From: Paracoccus yeei ATCC BAA-599
Lineage (GTDB): Bacteria; Pseudomonadota; Alphaproteobacteria; Rhodobacterales; Rhodobacteraceae
Direction: 5' to 3'
DNA length: 60,655 nt
Assembly (NCBI RefSeq): GCF_000622145.1
Contig: NZ_JHWH01000027.1
Coordinates: forward strand, 1-60,655
Shown here: positions 16,654 through 25,513 of the stretch, one piece after another
Position numbering within the stretch: position 1 is the first letter of the stretch
How the letters are laid out: the number at the start of each line of letters is the position of its first letter
Translations under genes and position numbers: made by a program
The notes under the pieces: generated by a model
Seen by the model: the letters and a program-made list of their open reading frames with translations, nothing else
Told to the model about the DNA's origin: nothing
Databases searched by the model: none

Positions 16654-18342
16654 ATGCGCCTGCGCCCCCGCCAGAAGACCTTCGTCGAGCGCAGCGTGGC
16701 TGCGCTCGCTTCCCGCGGCAACACGCTGGGCGTGGCGCCCACTGGTGCTGGCAAGACCATCATGCTCTCGGCGGTCACCGGCGAGATGATCGGCGACGGC
16801 GCCAAGGCCTGCGTGCTCGCCCATCGCGACGAGCTGACGGCGCAGAACCGCGCCAAGTTCCAGCGCGTGGTGCCAGGCGTCGCCACCTCGGTCATCGACG
16901 CCACGGAGAAGTCCTGGAACGGCCAGGTCGCCTTCGCCATGGTGCCGACGCTGGCGCGGGCTTCGAACCTTGCCGACATGCCGCGTCTCGACCTGCTGGT
17001 CGTGGATGAGGCGCACCATGCCGTCGCCGACAGCTACCGCCGCATCATCGACCGGGTGCGCGAGGCCAATCCCGACGCCCGCATCTTCGGGGTCACGGCG
17101 ACGCCGAACCGGGGCGACAAGAAGGGCCTGCGCGAGGTCTTCGACAATGTCGCCGACCAGGTGCGTTTGGGCGAGCTGATCGCCTCAGGCCACCTTGTGC
17201 CGCCGCGCACCTTCGTCATCGACGTGGGCGTGCAGGACGAACTGCGCTCGGTCCGCAAGACCATGTCGGATTTCGACATGGCGGAGGTGGCGGGCATCAT
17301 GGACCGCGCCCCCGTCACCGACGAGGTGATCCGCCACTGGAAGGAAAAGGCGGGCGACCGGCAGACCGTGGTGTTCTGCTCCACCGTCGCGCATGCCGAA
17401 CACGTCACCGACGCCTTCAGGGCGGCGGGCGTTTCCGCCGCGCTGATCCACGGCGATCTGGCGGCCGAGACGCGGAAGGCGATCCTCGCCGACTATGCGG
17501 CGGGCAGCATCCGCGTCGTGGTCAACGTGGCCGTCCTGACCGAGGGCTGGGACCATCCGCCCACCTCCTGCGTCGTGCTGCTGCGCCCCAGCTCCTACAA
17601 GTCCACCATGATCCAGATGGTCGGGCGCGGCCTGCGCACCGTCGATCCAGAGGAACATCCCGGCTTCGTCAAGACCGACTGCGTCGTGCTGGATTTCGGG
17701 ACGTCGAGCCTGATCCACGGCACGCTGGAACAGGATGTCGATCTGGACGGCAAGACCGAGACCGGCGATGCGCCGACGAAGACCTGCACGGCCTGCGAGG
17801 CGGAGATTCCGCTGGCCGCCACAGAATGCCCGCTCTGCGGTGAGGCGTTCCCGCGCGAGGATCTGGATGCGGGCGAAGGCGGGGCCGCCGCGCCGCTCTC
17901 GGGCTTCATGATGACCGAGATCGACCTGCTGAAGCGGTCCAGCTTCGCGTGGGTCGACCTCTACGGCACGGACGACGCGCTGATGGCCACGGGCTTCGCC
18001 GCCTGGGGCGGCATCTTCTGGCTGGACGGGGTCTGGTACGCCATCGGCGGGGCGAAGGGCGAGCGCCCGCATCTGCTGGGCGTGGGCGAACGCACGGTCT
18101 GCCTCGCGCAGGCGGACGACTGGCTGAACACCCACGAGACCGACGAAAGCGCCTTCAAGACCCGCTCCTGGCTGCGCCAGCCGCCCACGGAAAAGCAGCT
18201 TCAGTACCTGCCGCCCGAGTGCCGGCACGACTTCGGGCTGACGCGCTACCGCGCCTCCGCGCTGATGACCTTCGGCTTCAACAAGCGCGCCATCCGCCAG
18301 CTGATCGACACGGCCGCCCGGCCCGAACGGAGGGCGGCATGA
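16654..18342 (+). CDS. SF2 DEAD/DEAH-box helicase with zinc-binding tail
   Basis: A 562-residue superfamily 2 helicase: Walker A APTGAGKT (28-35), DEAH (118-121), GVTATPNR (motif III), and the C-terminal helicase motif QMVGRGLRT. A four-cysteine cluster (CTAC...CPLC, about 370-390) forms a zinc ribbon, followed by a 170-residue phage-specific region. ATG 16654 follows the preceding stop by 14 nt, with GGGGGAG upstream. It probably remodels DNA during phage replication. Confidence 0.85.
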   Translation: MRLRPRQKTFVERSVAALASRGNTLGVAPTGAGKTIMLSAVTGEMIGDGAKACVLAHRDELTAQNRAKFQRVVPGVATSVIDATEKSWNGQVAFAMVPTLARASNLADMPRLDLLVVDEAHHAVADSYRRIIDRVREANPDARIFGVTATPNRGDKKGLREVFDNVADQVRLGELIASGHLVPPRTFVIDVGVQDELRSVRKTMSDFDMAEVAGIMDRAPVTDEVIRHWKEKAGDRQTVVFCSTVAHAEHVTDAFRAAGVSAALIHGDLAAETRKAILADYAAGSIRVVVNVAVLTEGWDHPPTSCVVLLRPSSYKSTMIQMVGRGLRTVDPEEHPGFVKTDCVVLDFGTSSLIHGTLEQDVDLDGKTETGDAPTKTCTACEAEIPLAATECPLCGEAFPREDLDAGEGGAAAPLSGFMMTEIDLLKRSSFAWVDLYGTDDALMATGFAAWGGIFWLDGVWYAIGGAKGERPHLLGVGERTVCLAQADDWLNTHETDESAFKTRSWLRQPPTEKQLQYLPPECRHDFGLTRYRASALMTFGFNKRAIRQLIDTAARPERRAA

Positions 18343-18345
18343 CCC

Positions 18346-18756
18346 ATGTCCACATCCACCCCCATCACGGCCGCGGACCGGCGGCGGCTCTGGCATCCGC
18401 GTGGGACGCTCTGTGCTGTCTGCCGGCAACCCACCCGTGGCTTTGGCTGGTTCGATCCGCACCGGTCGAAGCGGCGCCGGCCCTCGGTCTGGTTCTGCTC
18501 GATGCCCTGCCAGTCCTTCTGGACGCACTTGGCGCGGGAGCGTTTCGCCATGGTTGACCTGACCGAGGAAGAGCGCGCCGCGATCACCGCCACCATGAAG
18601 CGCGTGGCGCTGCTGATGGACGAGATCGGCTGGGCCACCCCGCTTGCCGACCTGACCGAGGCGCAGGTGCGCGCGCTGATCGAGGAAGCCGTCGAGGGCT
18701 TCCGCGAGGCCATGTCCGACATCGCCCGGGCGCAGACGCCAGAGGTGCCGTTGTGA
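18346..18756 (+). CDS. DUF6511-like zinc-binding phage protein
   Basis: A 136-residue protein. The N-terminal half has paired cysteines (CAVC and, later, WFCSMPC) with a conserved GFGWFDPHR segment between them, as in a treble-clef zinc site. The C-terminal half is helical and acidic (DLTEEERAAI, DLTEAQVRALIEEAVE). The family name is my best recollection. It starts 3 nt after the helicase stop and overlaps the next gene by GTGA, so it is co-translated in the replication operon. Function unknown. Confidence 0.6.
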   Translation: MSTSTPITAADRRRLWHPRGTLCAVCRQPTRGFGWFDPHRSKRRRPSVWFCSMPCQSFWTHLARERFAMVDLTEEERAAITATMKRVALLMDEIGWATPLADLTEAQVRALIEEAVEGFREAMSDIARAQTPEVPL

Positions 18757-19154
18757 CCAAGCTCTGCACGAAATGCGGCGTCAAGAAGGACGTCTGCGAG
18801 TTCGGACGCCGCCGGCTCAGTCCCGATGGTCGGCAGACCTGGTGCCGGGATTGCCGCCGGGAATACCAGCGCGCCTATGCGCAGAACTTCCGCGATCCCG
18901 AAAAACATCGGGAGGCGCAGCGCCGCTATCGGCTGCGTCACGCTGAAAAGAACAAGGCGCACAGCATCGTCAGGAGCGCCGTCAAGGCCTGCAGGATCAT
19001 CGTGCCGGTCTGGTGTCAGCGATGTGGCTGCGTGACTGACCTCGAAGCGCATCACCACGACTATAACGCGCCGCTCTCGGTCGAATGGCTCTGCTCGACC
19101 TGCCACGGGCTCGCCCACCGCAGCTACGAAGGAGGCCAGCATGCTGGACTATAA
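18753..19154 (+). CDS. Small HNH/endonuclease VII-like zinc protein
   Basis: A 133-residue protein with a GTG start overlapping the previous stop (GTGA). The N-terminus has a CTKCG...CRDC knuckle, then basic helices rich in Arg/Tyr. The C-terminal part (CQRCGCVTDLEAHHHDY, WLCSTCHGLAH) contains the His pair and CxxCH typical of HNH or endonuclease VII folds. It may nick DNA or be a zinc-binding remnant without activity. Confidence 0.6.
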   Translation: MTKLCTKCGVKKDVCEFGRRRLSPDGRQTWCRDCRREYQRAYAQNFRDPEKHREAQRRYRLRHAEKNKAHSIVRSAVKACRIIVPVWCQRCGCVTDLEAHHHDYNAPLSVEWLCSTCHGLAHRSYEGGQHAGL

Positions 19155-19908
19155 CCGCCGCCCCAGCTTCGCCGACCGGGTCAACGCCGCCGTCGACCGG
19201 ACGCTCACCGCCGATCAGGCGACGCGGCCGCCCCGCGACTATCTGGGCGGCTCGCGCCTCGGCCATGCCTGCGAGCGAGCGCTGCAGTTCGAGTTCACGG
19301 CGACGCCGAAGGACGAGGGCCAGGACTTCAGCGGCCAGTCGCTGCGCATCTTCGCGATCGGCCATGCGCTCGAGGATCTGGCCGTCGCCTGGCTGCGCGG
19401 CGCGGGGTTCGACCTCTACACCCGCAAGGGCAACCGCCCAGATGGCGGCCAGTTCGGCTTCTCCGTCGCGGGCGGACGCATCCGCGGTCATGTCGACGGC
19501 ATCGTCGCGACCGGGCCCGACGGTTTCGGTCTCGCCGTTCCCGCACTGTGGGAATGCAAAACCATGAACGCCAAGAACTGGCGCGCCTGCGTCAAGGATG
19601 GCGTGAGCAAGTCGAAGCCGGTCTATGCCGCCCAGATCGCGGTCTATCAGGCCTACATGGAAACCAGCGTGCCCGGCATCAGCGCCGCGCCCGCCGTGTT
19701 CACCGCGATCAACAAGGACACGGCCGAGATGCACCATGAGCTGGTGCCTTTCGACGCCGATCTCGCGCAGCGCATGTCCGACCGGGGCGTGCGTATCCTG
19801 CAGGCGACCGATGCGGGCGAGCTTCTGCCGCGCGTCGCCACCACGCCCGACTTCTTCGAATGCCGCTTCTGCCCGTGGTCCGAGCGCTGCTGGGGGCTGC
19901 CGGCATGA
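19141..19908 (+). CDS. Cas4/RecB-like PD-(D/E)XK exonuclease
   Basis: A 255-residue nuclease. GHACERALQFEF supplies the first cysteine; GHALEDLAVAWL, RGHVDGIV (catalytic Asp) and LWECKTM (the E-x-K pair) form the PD-(D/E)XK core; ECRFCPWSERCW adds three more cysteines for a probable Fe-S cluster, as in Cas4 and AddB. No cas1 or cas2 is nearby, so this is a phage recombination exonuclease that could feed the Sak4-like annealase. It overlaps the previous gene by 14 nt and the next by ATGA. Confidence 0.8.
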   Translation: MLDYNRRPSFADRVNAAVDRTLTADQATRPPRDYLGGSRLGHACERALQFEFTATPKDEGQDFSGQSLRIFAIGHALEDLAVAWLRGAGFDLYTRKGNRPDGGQFGFSVAGGRIRGHVDGIVATGPDGFGLAVPALWECKTMNAKNWRACVKDGVSKSKPVYAAQIAVYQAYMETSVPGISAAPAVFTAINKDTAEMHHELVPFDADLAQRMSDRGVRILQATDAGELLPRVATTPDFFECRFCPWSERCWGLPA

Positions 19909-22226
19909 GCGACGACGGCATCCTGCATTTCAACCCGTGGATGGACTTCAACGACGGGCCACCATCCGAGAACCCGTTCGGCTGCGATCCTGACCCCGAG
20001 CAGATCGCCGTGTTCCTCGACACCGTGTTCAGCTGGTGCGAGGGGCTGATCCCTCTCCGCGGCTTCGTCGACAAGGGTCAGGGTCGGGACGGCAAGCCGC
20101 ACAACATCTGGATCCCGGCCGACGATACCGCGCCCGAGAAGCTCGCGACTTTCGCCGCATGGGCGAACCGTGAGGGCGCGGCCGTCTATGTCATCCCCGG
20201 CACGGTCGCCGAGCAGGGTCAGGCTCGTGCCGCCGACGTGCTGCAGATGCAGGCCATCGTCGTCGATCTCGACGCGGGCGATATCCCGGCCAAGCTCGAC
20301 CATGTCACGCGCCACCTCGGCACGCCGACGCTGGTCATTGAGAGCGGCGGGCGGACGCCCGAAGGCGCAGCGAAGCTCCATGTCTGGTGGAAACTGACCG
20401 AACCGGCCGAGGTCGACGACCTGGTCACCCTCTGCCGCCTGCGCGGCGAGATCGCCGTGAAGGTCGGCGGCGACACGCATTTCCGCTCGGCGCACCAGCC
20501 GATCCGGGTGCCAGGGACCGTCTATCACAAGCACGGCCACCAGCGCCTCGTGCAGATCCGCGAGCATCGCACGGTCGAGGTGGACCTCGCGGATTTCGCC
20601 GAGAGAGTCGCGGAGATGCCGCCGCTGCCCGGCGTGGGCTTCGCCAGCGATGTTGCCGCACCAACATCGAAGCCCGGCATCGACGCGGTGCTCACCACGC
20701 CGGTGCGCGAGGGCGCGGTCGACGACTGGTCCCGGTTCCAGGGAGCCAGCGCCGCCATCGGCCATTACGTACGCCTCGTCCACGAGGGCCGCCTCGACCC
20801 GTTCGCGGGCTGGGAGGCGATCTGCGGCTACAACGCCGCCATGCTGCGCCCGTCCTGGCCGCTCGATCGGCTGATGGCCGAGTCCGAACGGCTCTGGGCG
20901 TTGCATGTGAAGCGCAACGGTCCGCCGCTCCTGCGCGCAGCCCACGCACATGCCCCGGCCACCCCGCTGCCGACCTTCAGCCTCGGCGCGCTGCTCGACG
21001 ACACGAGCCCGATGCCGGAGGACGTCATCGGCCCCCGCGTGCTCACACCTGGCGGGCTCCTGGTGCTGGGCGGCGCGCCCAAGGTCGGCAAGAGCGACTT
21101 CCTGATCTCTTGGCTCGTGCACATGGCGGCGGGCGTGCCGTTCCTCGGCTTCACGCCGCCCCGGCCGCTGCGCGTGTTCTACCTGCAGGCCGAGATCCAG
21201 TATCACTACCTGCGCGAGCGCATGCAGCAGATCGCGCTGTCTGCCGCCGTGATCGCCGCCGCGCGCGACACCTTCATCGCCACACCGAAGCTGAAGTTGC
21301 TGCTCGACGCGGAGGGCGTCGCCCGCGTGGCCGAGGCGATCCGGGCCGCATTCGCCGACGCGCCGCCCGACATCATCGTCATCGACCCCATACGCAACCT
21401 CTTCGACGGTGGTCCCGAAGGCGGGGGCGAGAACGACAACACCGCCATGATGTTCTTCCTGAAGGACCGCGTGGAGCTCCTGCGCGAGGCGGTCAATCCG
21501 GATGCGGGCGTCATCCTCGCCCACCACACCCGCAAGGCCAGCAAGCATCAGGTCAAGGACGATCCTTTCCTCGCGCTCTCCGGCGCCAGCGCGCTGCGCG
21601 GCTTCTACACCTCGGGGCTGCTCATGCACCGGCCTGACGAGGACAGCAGCGTCCGCAGGCTGGAAATCGAACTGCGGAACGGCCCCGCGCTGCCAGGCAA
21701 GCTCATCGACAAGGTGAAGGGCGAATGGGTCGAGCTGAACCCGCTGAACGAGCGTCTGGTGCGCAAGGAGGTCGGCGCCAAGCTCGATGCCGAGCGGCTG
21801 CGCAAGCACGATGTCATCCTCGGCATGCTGCTGGATGAGGCGGCGAGCGAGCGCCTCTACACCGCGATGCAGTTCGCGGAGACCTTCGAGAACCGGGGCG
21901 GTCTGGGCAGCAAGCACACGATCCGCGAGCGGCTCAGCGTGCTGGCGACCAAGGGCTTCGTGAAGTTCCTGCGCGACCCCTCGGGGTTCGGTTTCCCCAT
22001 CACCCGGTCGCGGTTCGGCTATCTCTGCGTCGAGGGCATGCAGTTCGGCGCGCCCGTAGAGCATGTCGATCCGGACACCGGCGAGGTCACCACAACCGCC
22101 CGTCCGGTCCTGCCCAGCCACTTCAAATGCCCCCAGTCCGGGCTCTGCCTGCAGGTCGAAAACCCCGCCGTCTGGGTCTACCCGGAGGGGCTGGAGGACG
22201 ACCTCACTCATATGAGTGAGGCCTGA
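19905..22226 (+). CDS. Phage primase-helicase (RepA-like AAA domain)
   Basis: A 773-residue replication protein. The N-terminal 260 residues resemble archaeo-eukaryotic/RepB-type primases (IVVDLDAGD, LVIESGGRTPEGAAKLHVWWKL, SAHQPIRVPGTVYHK). A RecA-like helicase follows with Walker A GAPKVGKS (about 390-397), DIIVIDPI and ILAHHTRK. A C-terminal winged-helix region closes the protein. ATG 19905 overlaps the nuclease stop (ATGA). The last codons contain the palindrome at 22203-22220. It is the most likely replication initiator in the window. Confidence 0.8.
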   Translation: MSDDGILHFNPWMDFNDGPPSENPFGCDPDPEQIAVFLDTVFSWCEGLIPLRGFVDKGQGRDGKPHNIWIPADDTAPEKLATFAAWANREGAAVYVIPGTVAEQGQARAADVLQMQAIVVDLDAGDIPAKLDHVTRHLGTPTLVIESGGRTPEGAAKLHVWWKLTEPAEVDDLVTLCRLRGEIAVKVGGDTHFRSAHQPIRVPGTVYHKHGHQRLVQIREHRTVEVDLADFAERVAEMPPLPGVGFASDVAAPTSKPGIDAVLTTPVREGAVDDWSRFQGASAAIGHYVRLVHEGRLDPFAGWEAICGYNAAMLRPSWPLDRLMAESERLWALHVKRNGPPLLRAAHAHAPATPLPTFSLGALLDDTSPMPEDVIGPRVLTPGGLLVLGGAPKVGKSDFLISWLVHMAAGVPFLGFTPPRPLRVFYLQAEIQYHYLRERMQQIALSAAVIAAARDTFIATPKLKLLLDAEGVARVAEAIRAAFADAPPDIIVIDPIRNLFDGGPEGGGENDNTAMMFFLKDRVELLREAVNPDAGVILAHHTRKASKHQVKDDPFLALSGASALRGFYTSGLLMHRPDEDSSVRRLEIELRNGPALPGKLIDKVKGEWVELNPLNERLVRKEVGAKLDAERLRKHDVILGMLLDEAASERLYTAMQFAETFENRGGLGSKHTIRERLSVLATKGFVKFLRDPSGFGFPITRSRFGYLCVEGMQFGAPVEHVDPDTGEVTTTARPVLPSHFKCPQSGLCLQVENPAVWVYPEGLEDDLTHMSEA

Positions 22227-22235
22227 CTCATATGA
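22203..22235. repeat. Palindrome and repeated TCATATGA core at primase gene end
   Basis: CTCACTCATATGAGTGAG (22203-22220) is a perfect 18-base palindrome. ACTCATATGA at 22206-22215 recurs at 22226-22235, so the palindromic core is repeated with a 20-base period. It overlaps the stop codon of the primase gene and could be an initiator or repressor binding site. Confidence 0.6.
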
Positions 22236-22567
22236 CAGCGCCAACTGTGCACTCAACGAAATCAAGGGGTTACGGGCAAATAAGAGTCAGGTCCCTAACT
22301 CATGCCCGAAGACTTGATGAAGTCTTATTCCGCAATGATTTCAGCTACTTGCCATCGCCGGAACAGTTAGGTGTCAAACCCCCATACTACGTATGGGAGG
22401 GCCACCCCACAGGGTTGGCCACTCCTCCCATACGTCCGGGCCGGCCGCGCGCGCCGCCGTGACGCCCCCCTTGTGCTTCCCGATCCGACGACGGCGGCCC
22501 CGTACCGCCAAGCACCAGACCGCCGTCGTCTTCCACCACCACAGGCCACCGGCAAAGGAGACCCATC
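22227..22567. other. Palindrome-rich intergenic region, candidate replication origin
   Basis: This 341-base gap contains no convincing gene and its first 150 bases look AT-richer than the surroundings. It holds three structures: the TCATATGA repeat at its left edge, AAGACTT-GATG-AAGTCTT (22309-22326), and the alternative hairpins at 22381-22435. The position directly behind the primase-helicase suits a phage origin. A regulatory leader for the resolvase gene is the main alternative. Confidence 0.4.
22381..22435 (+). promoter_or_regulatory. Two mutually exclusive hairpins
   Basis: ACGTATGGGAGG (22389-22400) pairs perfectly with CCTCCCATACGT (22424-22435), with an inner GGCCA/TGGCC stem. The central GTATGGG can instead pair with CCCATAC at 22381-22387. 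Two folds competing for one strand recall an attenuator or an origin structure. Confidence 0.5.
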
Positions 22568-23149
22568 ATGGCTCAGCCGACTCTGATCCCCAATTGCGAC
22601 GGCGCAAGGTTTGAATCGCTGCCGCTCGACGCCCCCCGCAACCGCGTGGAGCAGACTTACGCGGCCCCACAGGGGCCACGGTTCTGCACCACCCTCGCGC
22701 TCGACCTCGGCACCTCGACCGGCTGGGCGATCCGCGGCCACGACGGTCTGATCACCAGCGGCACCGTCTCGCTGCGTCCCGGCCGCTTCGACGGCGGCGG
22801 CATGCGCTACCTGCGCTTCACCAACTGGCTCACCGAGATCGACCGGCTTTCCGGTCCGGTCGCCGCGATCTGGTTCGAGGAAGTCCGCCGTCACGCGGGC
22901 ACCGATGCGAGCCACATCTACGGCGGGCTCATGGCCACGCTGACCGCATGGGCCGAGCTGCGCGGCGTGCCCTACGAGGGCGTCCCGGTCGGCACGATCA
23001 AGCGTCACGCCTCGGGCAAGGGCAACGCCGACAAGGCCGCCATGGTCGCCGCCGTCCGCGCCCGCGGCTTCAGCCCGGCCGACGACAACGAGGCCGACGC
23101 CATCGCCATCCTGCTCTGGGCGATCGAGACGAAGGGAGGTGTCGCATGA
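22568..23149 (+). CDS. RuvC-like Holliday junction resolvase
   Basis: A 193-residue RNase H-fold nuclease. LALDLGTSTGWAI supplies Asp46, IWFEEVRRH supplies Glu104/105, and the C-terminal ADDNEADAIA supplies Asp172-173 and Asp177, the acidic set of RuvC. Phage resolvases of this type clear branched DNA before packaging. GGAG is upstream of ATG 22568. The gene overlaps the next by ATGA. Confidence 0.8.
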   Translation: MAQPTLIPNCDGARFESLPLDAPRNRVEQTYAAPQGPRFCTTLALDLGTSTGWAIRGHDGLITSGTVSLRPGRFDGGGMRYLRFTNWLTEIDRLSGPVAAIWFEEVRRHAGTDASHIYGGLMATLTAWAELRGVPYEGVPVGTIKRHASGKGNADKAAMVAAVRARGFSPADDNEADAIAILLWAIETKGGVA

Positions 23150-23346
23150 GATGGCATCCCCACGGCTACGGCGGTCGGCGCCGGGATCCCGAGCAGGTCA
23201 AGCGCGAGGGCTGGCAGGAACAGGGCGTCCTTGCGGTCTCCGCCGATGACGACCGCCTCACCTGGCCCGAGCGTGAACTGGTCCGCCAGCTGGGCGAGAA
23301 GCTCTACGGCCCGCGTCCTTCCGACAGGGAGGCGCGCCATGGCTGA
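23146..23346 (+). CDS. Small basic phage protein
   Basis: A 66-residue protein (MRWHPHGYGGRRRDPEQVK at the start). It has no catalytic motif; the C-terminal part is helical and charged (WPERELVRQLGEKLYG). ATG 23146 overlaps the resolvase stop (ATGA), and its end overlaps the DUF6362 gene by 8 nt. This tight packing supports translation. Function unknown. Confidence 0.6.
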   Translation: MRWHPHGYGGRRRDPEQVKREGWQEQGVLAVSADDDRLTWPERELVRQLGEKLYGPRPSDREARHG

Positions 23347-23719
23347 TCGCGAATGGACCGCCGAGTGCGTCGCCGATCATTTCGAGGAGGCGTTCCGCAC
23401 CCTGCGCAAGCTGCCGCCGGTGAAGGCGCAGGGCTACTTCAACACCTGGCCCAACATCGTGCGGACCAGCCGCGAGATCGCGGCGATGGAGCCGCAGCCG
23501 ATGCGGGTCTGGCCCTCGGCCGCCGCGATCACCCGGCTCGAGCAGACCTTCGACTGGGTGCTCTGGATCGAGGAGGCGGAGCGCAAGCTGGTCTTGTCGC
23601 GCGCGGCCCGCGTGCCGTGGAAGCAGATCAGCGGGGAACTCGGCTGCGACCGCACGACCGCATGGCGGCGTTGGCAGCTGGCGCTGACCAAGATCGCTGC
23701 GCGCCTGAATGCGCAGTGA
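23339..23719 (+). CDS. DUF6362-like HTH protein
   Basis: A 126-residue protein. The N-terminal part (WTAECVADHFEEAFRTLRKLP) is helical, and the C-terminal 35 residues contain a clear helix-turn-helix: VPWKQISGELGCDRTTAWRRW. It ends the replication operon and is likely a DNA-binding regulator of the phage, perhaps for the late switch. The family name is from memory; the HTH is visible directly. Start ATG 23339 is chosen because the longer frame from 23231 would overlap the previous gene fully. Confidence 0.65.
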   Translation: MADREWTAECVADHFEEAFRTLRKLPPVKAQGYFNTWPNIVRTSREIAAMEPQPMRVWPSAAAITRLEQTFDWVLWIEEAERKLVLSRAARVPWKQISGELGCDRTTAWRRWQLALTKIAARLNAQ

Positions 23720-24135
23720 CTCCAATGTGTTGCAACACTTTTTCCTTCGACATCTGCAACATGATCATGCTATTCCGAAGGCAAGATGGGGAGAGTGCGC
23801 TGGAAAGCTCGCTCTCCCCTTTGCGTTGACGGGGCTCTTCTGGACCCCGGTATCCAGCGAGGGTCCGGCGGGGGTCCATCCCACGGCAGTTTCCGGTTCC
23901 TTCCTGGCGACATTCGTATGCTGGCGGGCGAAGCGCGGAACATCGCCAGCGACAGGGCCGGATTTTTGGGAAGCCACCCGGAAGCCGGAGCCACTCGCCC
24001 GCCGCGCAAACACCAATGAACGCTGGCCTTCCGACCGGACACCGCTGGTTGCCGCTGGACCCCGTGTGGAGTCCGGCGCGGCATCCGGAGTCCGGAAGCC
24101 ACCGGTATCCACCCGACCGAGGAACCTTGCCCACC
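23720..24135. other. Intergenic region with palindrome and hairpin
   Basis: This 416-base gap has no convincing gene. GTGTTGCAACAC (23727-23738) is a perfect 12-base palindrome directly after the DUF6362 stop and is followed by TTTTT. GGGGAGAG (23788-23795) and CTCTCCCC (23812-23819) form an 8-bp stem followed by TTT, a possible weak terminator for the replication operon. Beyond that I see only shadow frames. Confidence 0.5.
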
Positions 24136-25512
24136 ATGACGCTGAGCTTCGCCCCGGACGCGATCGAGACTTGGCCGCTGTCGCGCCTCCAGCCCTACGC
24201 GAAGAATGCGAAGGCGCATGGCGCGGATCAGGTTACGAAGATCGCCGCCAGCATGGCCGAGTTCGGCTGGACCGTGCCCTGCCTCGTCGCTGATGACGGC
24301 GAACTGATCGCCGGCCATGGCCGCGTGCTCGCCGCGACGCAGCTCGGGCTGACCGAAGCGCCGGTGATCGTGCTGGGCCATCTGACCGAGGCACAGCGGC
24401 GGGCCTACCGGATCGCGGACAACAAGCTGACGGAGCTCGGCACCTGGGACGAGGCGCTGCTGTCGGCCGAACTGAACGACCTGTTGGCGGAAGATTTCGA
24501 CCTGTCGCTGGTCGGCTTCTCGGACGGCGAGTTGGACAAGCTGCTGGCCTTCGTGCCGGAGGGGGATAGTGAAGAAGGTGGCGCCGGGGGCTCCGTGCCG
24601 CCGGTGACCATCCCTGAACCGCCGCGCAACCCGGCATCGCGGACGGGTGATCTCTGGATCCTAGGCGACCACCGGCTGCTCTGCGGCGACAGCACCAGCG
24701 CGGCCGACGTGCGCCACCTGATGAACGGCGAGCGGGCGATCCTGTTCGCGACCGACCCGCCGTATCTCGTGGACTACGACGGCTCGAACCACCCGACCCG
24801 GAACAAGGACTGGTCCGCGTCCTACGGCACGACCTGGGACGACAGTTCGCAAGGAGCCGAGCTTTACGACGGCTTCATCTCGGCGGCCGTGGCCGAGGCC
24901 ATCGCCGAGGATGCGGCCTGGTACTGCTGGCACGCCTCGCGTCGCCAGGCGATGCTGGAAGCCTGCTGGGAGAAGGCCGGCGCCTTCGTCCACCAGCAGA
25001 TCATCTGGGTGAAGGACCGCGGGGTCCTGACCCGGTCGCACTACCTCTGGAAGCACGAGCCCTGCTTCATGGGCTGGCGGCGTCCGAACCGCCCGCCCAA
25101 GGTCGCCGAGGAAACGCTGCCGTCGACTTGGGAGATGGCGTCTTTCGCCAAGGACGAGCGGCCCGACCACCCGACGCCGAAACCGCTCGACGCCTTCGGC
25201 ATCCCGATGCGCCAGCATGTGGCGCGCGGCGGGATCTGCTATGAGCCGTTCTCGGGCTCCGGCTCGCAGATCATGGCGGGCGAGGCCAATGGCCGACGCG
25301 TCTTCGCGATGGAAATCAGCCCGGCCTACATCGATGTCGCCGTCGAACGCTGGCAGGCCGAAACCGTCAAGGACGCGATCCTCGACGGCGACGGCCGGAC
25401 TTTCGCGCAAGTGAAGGCCGAGCGGCTGGGCGACGACGCCGAGGCCCCGGCCGATAGGCCGGACACGGACGCTGCCCCCGAACCCGCGCGAAAGCGCCAG
25501 ACCGCCGCGTGA
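24136..25512 (+). CDS. ParB-domain DNA methyltransferase (beta class)
   Basis: A 458-residue fusion. Residues 10-110 form a ParB/sulfiredoxin-like domain (GELIAGHGRVLAA, RRAYRIADNKLTELG). After an acidic linker comes an amino-methyltransferase: ATDPPYLV (DPPY, about 206-209) precedes the SAM-binding FSGSGS (about 371-376), the beta-class order. It methylates adenine N6 or cytosine N4 in an unknown target. There is no cognate restriction enzyme beside it, so it probably protects phage DNA or regulates genes. ATG 24136 starts the conserved part; 40 upstream codons are ignored. Confidence 0.9.
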   Translation: MTLSFAPDAIETWPLSRLQPYAKNAKAHGADQVTKIAASMAEFGWTVPCLVADDGELIAGHGRVLAATQLGLTEAPVIVLGHLTEAQRRAYRIADNKLTELGTWDEALLSAELNDLLAEDFDLSLVGFSDGELDKLLAFVPEGDSEEGGAGGSVPPVTIPEPPRNPASRTGDLWILGDHRLLCGDSTSAADVRHLMNGERAILFATDPPYLVDYDGSNHPTRNKDWSASYGTTWDDSSQGAELYDGFISAAVAEAIAEDAAWYCWHASRRQAMLEACWEKAGAFVHQQIIWVKDRGVLTRSHYLWKHEPCFMGWRRPNRPPKVAEETLPSTWEMASFAKDERPDHPTPKPLDAFGIPMRQHVARGGICYEPFSGSGSQIMAGEANGRRVFAMEISPAYIDVAVERWQAETVKDAILDGDGRTFAQVKAERLGDDAEAPADRPDTDAAPEPARKRQTAA

Positions 25513-25513
25513 C

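Noticed and set aside
18753..19908. CRISPR adaptation locus suggested by a Cas4-like nuclease
   Set aside because: No cas1, cas2 or repeat-spacer array anywhere in the window; neighbours are phage replication genes.
19653..22265. 870-codon minus-strand frame opposite the primase-helicase
   Set aside because: Same GC-driven antisense effect; composition unlike a real protein and no coupled neighbours.
22232..22462. 76-codon plus-strand frame in the gap after the primase gene
   Set aside because: It crosses the hairpins, lacks a ribosome site and ends in Pro/Arg-rich shadow sequence.
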